Positions 57,059 through 64,000 of a stretch of 64,000 bases of DNA are shown piece by piece. The DNA is taken from positions 868,001-932,000 of the forward strand of contig CM031561.1 in NCBI GenBank assembly GCA_018466975.1, given 5' to 3'. Made by a program: the position numbers and the translations under genes. Origin of the DNA: Sparassis latifolia (lineage: Eukaryota; Basidiomycota; Agaricomycetes; Polyporales; Sparassidaceae). The notes beneath the pieces were generated by a model, which saw nothing but the letters and a program-made list of their open reading frames with translations, made no database searches and was not told where the DNA came from. The first letter of the stretch is position 1. Every line of letters begins with the position of its first letter.

Positions 57059-59674
57059 ATGACCTTCCCCACCAATGCCGATGCGGACCCTGATCCTACT
57101 ACACAGATCCCTTGGCCATCCAGGACCGTGAAGCGCTTCCGTTTGCACGATGAGGAAGAGGAGGAGGTCGTCGTGATGGAAGAGGAAGTTCCAGCCGGGC
57201 GAGAGTCCGATCTGGCAAACGGGAAGAGTGATGGCAAGGAGAAAGATCCAAGTGCACGGAGAATGTCTACCCTTGATCTCATCTACTTGAGCATATCCAT
57301 GGCCGGATCCCAGGTTGCGTGGACCGTTGAATTGGGGTATGCATCACACGTTTGGCACTCTGCGTGTTGTCTGATGCATAAATACGACGGACACAGTTAC
57401 GGTACTCCCTTCTTACTGTCCCTCGGCCTGACAGAGCAGCTCACAAGCCTCGTGTGGCTTGCTGGTCCGATCAGTGGATTGGTTGCACAACCTGTGATAG
57501 GCGAGTTTCAATCTTGTTTGGTCCCGTCCAATGGCGAATGACACTCGCGTTCTCAAGGTGCGATCTCTGACGCCTCGACGTCCAAGTATCGGCGGCGGTA
57601 CTGGATTGTGCTCTCGACACTCGTCCTTTGTGTGTCCACTATCACCTTAGCCTATTGTCAGAGCATCGCACCTTTCTTTGTCGACCTCTTTGGCGGCGGT
57701 GCTGGGAGCTGGGATCCCAAGTGGACGAAAACAGTGTGTTTTCCGCTGCATTCATGTCTGGCGCATTTTGATAAATGTTTGCGCTGTAGGTTCAGAACAC
57801 TGCCATTGGACTGGCGATCGTATCATTCTACCTCTTGGACTTTGCCCTCAACGCGCTGCAGGCGTCGCTCCGAAACCTATTACTGGATGTCACCCCTTCG
57901 GGGCAACTCAATGATGCCAATGCCTGGCATAGTAAGATGCTCAATGCCGGTAACATCGTTGGATATGGATTTGGTGAATCCCTCCTTCTCAGCTATCGCG
58001 GCGAGTGACTTACAGTCTGTAGGTTTTCTCCCATTGGCTAACATGCCAATTCTGCGTTTGTTGGGCGGAGATCAGTTCCGCAAATTTTGCGTAGTCAGTA
58101 TGGCGATTCTTGTCCTTACCGTCTGGATCACATGTTTCACGCAAGAGGAGAAGGAGCGTGAGGAGCATCGTATCGACAAGGGGTGAGTCCACCTACGAAC
58201 GGTTTGGAGCTTCTCCAACACTTCGCTCTAGGAATAAGCTACGAGATGTCCTTGCGAATATCTACGCTGCTATGATATCCCTGCCTAAGCCCATTCGACG
58301 TGTATGCTATGTCCAATTGTTCGCATTCATGGGTTGGTGAGTCAATTGTGTCCCACCTCAGCCACCGTCGCTGACCGACTTTCAGGTTCCCTTTCCTCTT
58401 TTACTCGTATGTACTTATTAATGGTCGTATTATCCGCGAAGACTGTTAAGTGCTGATTCATTGCAGGACAACATACGTCGGCCAAGTCATGGCATACGAG
58501 CTGCAACGGGACCCAGATCATGACACTGCAACTAGAACTGGAGAGTTTGCCATGCTCATCTACAGTATAGGTACATTCCTACCCTTCTGTTGATAACTCA
58601 TTCGATAACACGGTCTGTACAGTGGCGGTTACTGCTGGTGCAACTTTACCCAACCTTGCCCGTCGTGACACTAGCTTGCTGGCCCACGAGGGCGACGAAG
58701 ACGAGGATGTTGAAATCGCACGTCTGAGGACGACCGTTCGCGAATGGCGCGCCGAGGCAGCTCGTAAGGGACAGCCACTTCAGTTGCCCTGGATGCCGTT
58801 CTTCCTGCGGAACATCTGGACGGCTGCTCTCATCCTTTTTGCTCTCATCACCTTCTCGACTTTCTTTATCACGAAGGTATGGCAGGTATGTAACATCCGC
58901 TTTAAGACCGTTCCGTCATTAAACTGCGTGAAGGCCATCATCGCAATCAGTCTCGTTGGTATATGCTGGGCTATCGCATGCTGGGTACCTTTTGCCATCA
59001 TCATGGAGGTGGGGTGACATCTCCGAGCTCCGATTCGTCTCTACTGACATAATTGCATCCTGCAGTTCTTGAAAGAGCGCGAACGCGAACCGGGAGTGGA
59101 TGCCGTCAGGGAAGAGACGAGACGGCCGTCGCACAGTCGCACACGTTCTACACCCGCCATGCGCCCTAGAGTCATCCCTCAAGACGAGAACGAACCTCTG
59201 CTCCGCCGGCGCCGCTCTTTCGACGAGAACAATGCTTACCCATATCCTGAGGCTGATCCTCTGGCTGGAGGAACCATTCTGGGGATACATAATTTGGCCA
59301 TCGTATTCCCTCAGTTTGTTGTGCGTAGTATATGCTATATGCTCGCATAATCGTCATAATTAAACTGATGTTTTACCAGATCGCGTTGGTTTCCAGTGTC
59401 ATCTTCCGCGTAGTGGACGCAGACGTGGATAATGACCCATCACACCACACCACATACTATGGCAAGAATGGTGTCGCATGGGTGCTCCGGTTCGGTGGAC
59501 TATGTGCCTTGGTGAGTCCGCTTCGTGTGAGCAGCATCAGCGCCTGACCTGACTTTGCCTTCTATCCAGTGTGGTGCCCTGATTGCGCGCAGGGTACCTC
59601 CAACGCGCACAGAGAAGGAGATGCGACGGAGGCTCGCCGAGCTCCGGGTGCTCAGGGAGGAGGGCTCGCCGTAG
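57059..59674 (+). CDS. SUT-type sugar transporter (MFS/GPH, Sut1-like)
   Basis: An intron-rich gene for a 12-helix plasma-membrane sugar/proton symporter of the SUT (SLC45-like) group, as in fission yeast Sut1. After an acidic cytosolic start (DEEEEEVVVMEEE) come LIYLSISMAGSQVAWTVELG, the GTPFLLSLGL turn, VWLAGPISGLVAQPVIGAIS and the RRRYWI loop, the family-typical order. Later motifs are DFALNALQASLRNLLLD, MLNAGNIVGYGFG, VQLFAFMGWFPFLFYSTTYVG and LGIHNLAIVFPQFVI. A central Arg-rich loop carries ENEPLLRRRR. Substrate (sucrose, maltose or another) cannot be read from sequence. Several introns were checked, such as the one at 57336 that restores ELGYGTPF; not all exon edges were fixed. Confidence 0.88.
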
Positions 59675-59941
59675 TCACGGTTCTGGGACACACACTCTAA
59701 TCATGGATCATGAGCGCATGTACTGTAGTAGTTGGTCATGTCATCGCGCAGCTGACGCACACGTTTGTTTTTGTATTGCACTCGGATGTCTCATTAGGTA
59801 CCTATGGCCAACATGGCGTAATCCCAGTCGTCTACTTGTTTTGTCGAGATTGCGCGGCAGGGAATTGCTGTGAGTGGTGCGTGCTCGAAGAAGTCGTGAC
59901 ATTGGGAGACTGGAAGGCAGATATAAGGCAGACGGGTGATG

Positions 59942-62356
59942 TCAAGTATATCGGGACTTACTGGAGATGTTCCTTGATGGGCGGTAGAAAAGTCGGATGG
60001 ACAATGCACGGGACCCCAAGGCATTCAGCGGTATAATGTCTCGCAGTTGGGACAATACGCCGTCTTCTGTGCCACGGCAACAGACGAGAGCCGTCGCCGC
60101 CGTTGTCTCAGCAAACTTCGACACTTCCCAATGCATGCAAGTACCGTCGGTGCCAGTGACATCGCCTACAGGATTAATGTTGTAAAAGCCTATCAGTATC
60201 CGGGTTTCTACGACTTACCATCTGCAAACTGCGGAGAGGTAGAGCGTGTGACGAGTTCTCCTTCGTCGAATTCGAAGTATCGTCCGGTGTGCACCAGGAC
60301 TTGCTTCTCCATCAGCGCATTCTTAGGCAATGCGGCTACAGCCACGAAAAGAGTCGTTGCATGGTCATCCTGTTTTGCCATGTCACCAATGCGCAGTGAT
60401 GTACCCCAGGGAATTGCGAACACCAACCTTCATGTAGGACACCGCAGCTTTGCGCACATGAGGTATGTCACTCGCATTAGCCAGCCAGTAGATAGCACCT
60501 TGCACGTGCCCATCCCAGCGGTCGGTCTTCATCGCGGACAAAACGCGATCGACGTGCTGGAACGAGAGTGCCGTCTCCAATGCAAGTGAAGGCGGGGAAG
60601 GGAGGTTGAGGCTGCTAGGCACGAGGCCGATCTGTCCCGAAATGAAGACACGCTCGTCTACCTGCCACCGCAATCAGCATCTCGAACGCACCTTGTAGTG
60701 TAACTACATACGATAATACCCTGAGAGTAGGGACCGATATTAGCGGGCGCCCAGTAGCTGAGCCCTTGCACGTGGAGGGCCTGGCGGTCTGCGGGGGTAC
60801 GCTCGGCGTACGCGATGCAGTCGAGTTTCACCCTTGTGGGTGGATGAAGGTCGACAGCAACGCATGCGCGTGCGGGCGGGCTGGTCCCGAAGAACGTAGC
60901 GTAGACGGCGTTGACGCGGGCGAATAGGTCCATTGAAGAGAGGAAGATGTTGATGTTGGTGCAATTTGAGAGCTTCAAGGAGTATTCCTCGAGGCAGGCT
61001 GGGTGGTCGCTTCAGATCCTGCGACATGATATGCAGTGTTGTCGCACCTTGTAGTTTTTGGAAACATTGTTCGACTTCGTCCTCTATGGATAGAGTCGTT
61101 GGAGAACCAGGAGTTGCAATTGTGACATTTGTCACCGACACCCAATCGCCAAACCGTTTACTGAACACACCACTATCGCAGTGTTCGGCCTTTGAGGAGA
61201 GTTCAATATCATCATTTGCAAGCTGAGGCTGAGAAGATAATGAAGCTGAAACCATGTCACGTATTTGCTCGTACGATTCTGACAAAAGCGGTGGGACGGC
61301 AGGATCTGGAGTGACAGCTTCTGTCTTAGACTCGAGAACGGCATTCTTAACCCTAAGATATGCAACCGTTGCGAAGTCGCTATCTGAATGTATGACTGTC
61401 TCCACTTCCAACCTGTAAATGTTTGGTAAGTAGAATGTTCTTCATTTTTCCGACTCACTTACAGCTTGATACGACGCTTGAAAATTGGGCAGTCCAGAGT
61501 TAGGGTCTCGTACTCGCCGCCCTCTCCACAGATGTGAGACCCGTAGAGGTTGCTCTGGAGTAGTGTTGTCAATACATAATGTGCTAGAGTTCGGAGAGCA
61601 TACAGACGAGCTTCATAAGTGTCGGTTGCATTTCAGCCAAAGATCTACCGAGATGCTTCACAGTGAGTCCAATACCTGCAACTTTGATGAGGATTGCGTC
61701 CATTCCGGCCTCGATCATCTCAGACAGAAGTTCGGCTTGGTCTCTCTGCCACAGATAACAAAGAGGTGTTAGACGGAGACGGCGGCATCTGAAGTGAAGC
61801 GATTTGAGCGTCATCCAGCTCTGTGCTTTCACTGTGTCTTACACATGTTCCACTCGGACTCGCTGATAATTTGACAAGATTGCACCGACAGATACTCCTT
61901 GAATCTCAGGGAGCGATTCCTGTGATGATTCCCCTTCAGCCAAATGTGTAGTTCAGCGCAAGTTAATGCATTACTTTTACTGTAGACAGCAACGCATACA
62001 AATCTTCAGTCTCGTCCCCGGAGATGCCTTCGCTCTCTGCAGGATTTCTTCCTCCATACTCCAACCCCTGTTGTAAGGCTGCGCCAGATATGACACGCCG
62101 GTACAAAGGCACGTCGAGAGATCGCGCGACAAATTCAATGGCATCTTGTCCGACGGTCTGGTAGAGATACGAGTCGAGCTCCTCTACTCTGGATGCAATG
62201 GGAGAAAGTCGAAGATTAAACGAGATGTGGAATCAAACCTTTGCCATGTTCTGGACCGAGGGACGCAGCAGCGACAAGTTCGTGTCCGTTGCGGAAGCAA
62301 TGCAATAAATTGTAGCAGCTGTCTTTTCCGCCGCTGAGGAGCGCGACGTACTTCAT
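59942..62356 (-). CDS. DPH6: Diphthine-ammonia ligase Dph6 with C-terminal YjgF-like domains
   Basis: An intron-rich gene for the last step of diphthamide synthesis: ATP-dependent amidation of diphthine on EF2. The N-terminal PP-loop is KYVALLSGGKDSCYNLLHC. Family blocks are LDSYLYQTVGQDAI, YRRVISGAALQQGLEY, LTPLCYLWQRDQAELLSEMI, and YGSHICGEGGEYETLTLDCP. The C-terminal half has two RidA/YjgF-like domains (FLSSMDLFARVNAVYATFFG, and RVFISGQIGLVP through LETALSFQHVDRVLSAM), as in yeast YLR143W. The protein ends SISSKSRYT-like after FYRPSR. The start is the ATG at 62356. It shares a 190-bp divergent promoter with UBA1 and converges on the sugar transporter. Confidence 0.88.
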
Positions 62357-62546
62357 CTGGCAGGACTCGGAGGTGCTGACAACGTTATAGCAAGATGCTT
62401 GATCATCAGCCCGATCGCGTGTGACGGAACGCGTACCGCTGTGACATGTGACCTGCCCCGCCCGCTGCCCTGCGAGCGTTCATTCATCCTCCTCTGCGAT
62501 CTCCATCCCCAACTAGCTCACCTCTTTTTTCTGCTCTGTACAATCA

Positions 62547-64000
62547 ATGTCGTCTAACCTTCCATCCGCGATGGACATAGATGAGGCCGCAATCGACGAA
62601 GGTCTCTACTCTCGTCAACTGTGAGCGTGGTGTCCGCGTTCTATTTACCTGCCAGGCTGATTGATGCGTGTGTTCAGCTATGTGCTTGGACATGAAGGTG
62701 AGCTACGCTGGAAAATGTTTGAACGGCGACCTTTAATCGATTCGCGTCAGCCATGAAGCGCATGGCGGCCTCCAACGTATTGATCGTTGGAGTGAAAGGT
62801 CTGGGCGTCGAAATTGGTGAGCGCAGGTCATGTGCGGGAAGTTAGTGCAGGATGTGACGTCCATTCACAGCCAAGAATGTTGTATTAGCTGGTGTCAAGT
62901 CTGTCACAATCTTTGATCCCGAACCAGTACAAGTGCAAGATCTCAGCACACAGGTGGGTTCCGTTCCTCGAAATGCGTAGTACGGTCTGACAGTCTCGCA
63001 GTTTTTCTTACGCGAGGACGATATTGGAAAGCCACGTGCAGAAGCAGCTGTTCGCCGACTCGCTGAACTGAATGCTTATGTACCAGTGCGTAATCTTGGC
63101 GGTCAGCCAGGCAAGGAAATATCGGTAGACCAGATTGCTGGCTTTCAAGTGCGTCGCGCTTGATTTCTAGGGCTGGTTGCGCGCTCATGGTACCGTAGGT
63201 TGTAGTCCTGTGTGGCGCTACTCTGCAAAAGCAGCTTGAAATTAACAATTGGACACACGAGAATGGCGTTCACTTCATCGCCGCTGATACGCGTGGTCTC
63301 TTCGGGTACGCTACTTTGTTAACCCTTGAAAGATATTGTGCTCAGGTTGTTATCTCGCAGTACGGTGTTCAACGACTTTGGGTCGAAATTCACATGCGTA
63401 GATCCAACTGGGGAGCAACCGTTGAATGGAATGATCGTAGAGGTTTCTCAAGTGCGTGCATCAGTACGGGCACTCGTTCATAACTGATATGTTGCATGAT
63501 CAGGACGAGGAAGGTCTTGTAACATGCCTAGATGAGACGCGTCATGGACTAGAAGATGGCGACTTTGTCACATTCACCGAAGTTCAGGGCATGCCTGAGT
63601 TGAATGGATGCGAACCTCGAAAGGTCACGGTTAAAGGTCCCTACACGTTCGCCATTGGCGATACATCCAAGCTGAGCGCGTATCAGAGGGGCGGTATCTT
63701 TACTCAAGTCACGATGCCTAAGCTGCTCGAGTTTGTGAGCAGTTTCATTAGCATCATTGAAAGCATTCTTGACATAGTCCGGCAGAAACCTCTCAGAGAG
63801 TCTCTCAAGTCCCCAGAGTTCTTTATCACCGACACTGCGAAGTGGGACCGCCCTGCTACGCTTCATGCAGGTTTCCAGGCTCTTTCGGAATTCCAGGCGA
63901 AATATCAACGACTTCCCCGTCCTCGGAATTCTGAAGATGCGGCGACGCTTGTGGCCCTTACGAAGAAAATAGAGCCAGAGATTGATGAGAAAGTAATCAC
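62547..64000 (+). CDS. UBA1: Ubiquitin-activating enzyme E1, 5' part, cut by the window end
   Basis: The gene for the E1 that adenylates ubiquitin and loads it onto E2 enzymes. Only the N-terminal half of the inactive adenylation domain and the start of the first catalytic half-domain are in view. After a short leader [20 protein letters not shown] comes YSRQLYVLGHEAMKRM, then [24 protein letters not shown] (nucleotide-fold glycines), [41 protein letters not shown] and the 4-helix start [17 protein letters not shown]. Several short introns split it; the second exon is about 20 bp. The catalytic Cys domain and UFD lie beyond base 64000. Confidence 0.92.

Overview
The window looks like a gene-dense stretch of a filamentous basidiomycete nuclear genome, probably an Agaricomycete. 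Genes lie on both strands, are split by many short (about 45-110 bp) GT-AG introns, and carry canonical fungal donors. Recognisable families include a C2-domain Sch9 kinase, a secreted pepsin-like protease, an NPC1 homolog, a far11/STRIP homolog, a GH18 chitinase and a GtaA-type glutaminase. No rRNA gene, convincing tRNA gene, CRISPR array, prokaryotic operon or viral gene was seen. Most gene models below were assembled by hand from splice sites. Where exon coordinates are given, the exon lengths sum to a multiple of three.

Layout: (1) 1-15.2 kb holds housekeeping and regulatory genes: SCH9 (cut by the left edge), a Tim17/22/23-like protein, a secreted aspartic protease, a forkhead factor, Mediator MED18, the snoRNP factor BCD1, the cytosolic Fe-S factor DRE2, then a 1.2-kb terminal-inverted-repeat element, then an NADH-cytochrome b5 reductase. 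(2) 15.3-28.7 kb holds a C2H2 zinc-finger factor, an unrecognised membrane-anchored protein, a small protein with a Hug-like (Dif1/Spd1) motif divergent from an NPC1/NCR1 sterol transporter, an RNPS1-like SR protein and DPH1. (3) 28.8-46.4 kb holds a far11/STRIP homolog, a cyclin-box protein with a GC-AG intron, a secreted glutaminase, a GH18 chitinase with a possible 98-aa spliced gene just upstream, and a WTAP/Mum2 homolog. (4) 46.4-53.6 kb is gene-poor: one proline-rich ORF, one short ORF with a decayed relative at 41.6 kb, and small repeats. (5) 53.6-64 kb is dense again: a STEEP1/CXorf56 homolog, an AVO2-like ankyrin protein, a SUT-type sugar transporter, DPH6 and the 5' part of UBA1 (cut by the right edge).

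The genes do not form one pathway. Thematic pairs are DPH1 with DPH6 (diphthamide on EF2), SCH9 with AVO2-like (TORC1 and TORC2 signalling) and the secreted hydrolase group (protease, glutaminase, chitinase). I did not find a clear new multi-gene system. The best candidates for new biology are the inverted-repeat element, the Hug-motif protein, the spliced 98-aa gene and the short-protein pair at 41.6/52.3 kb.
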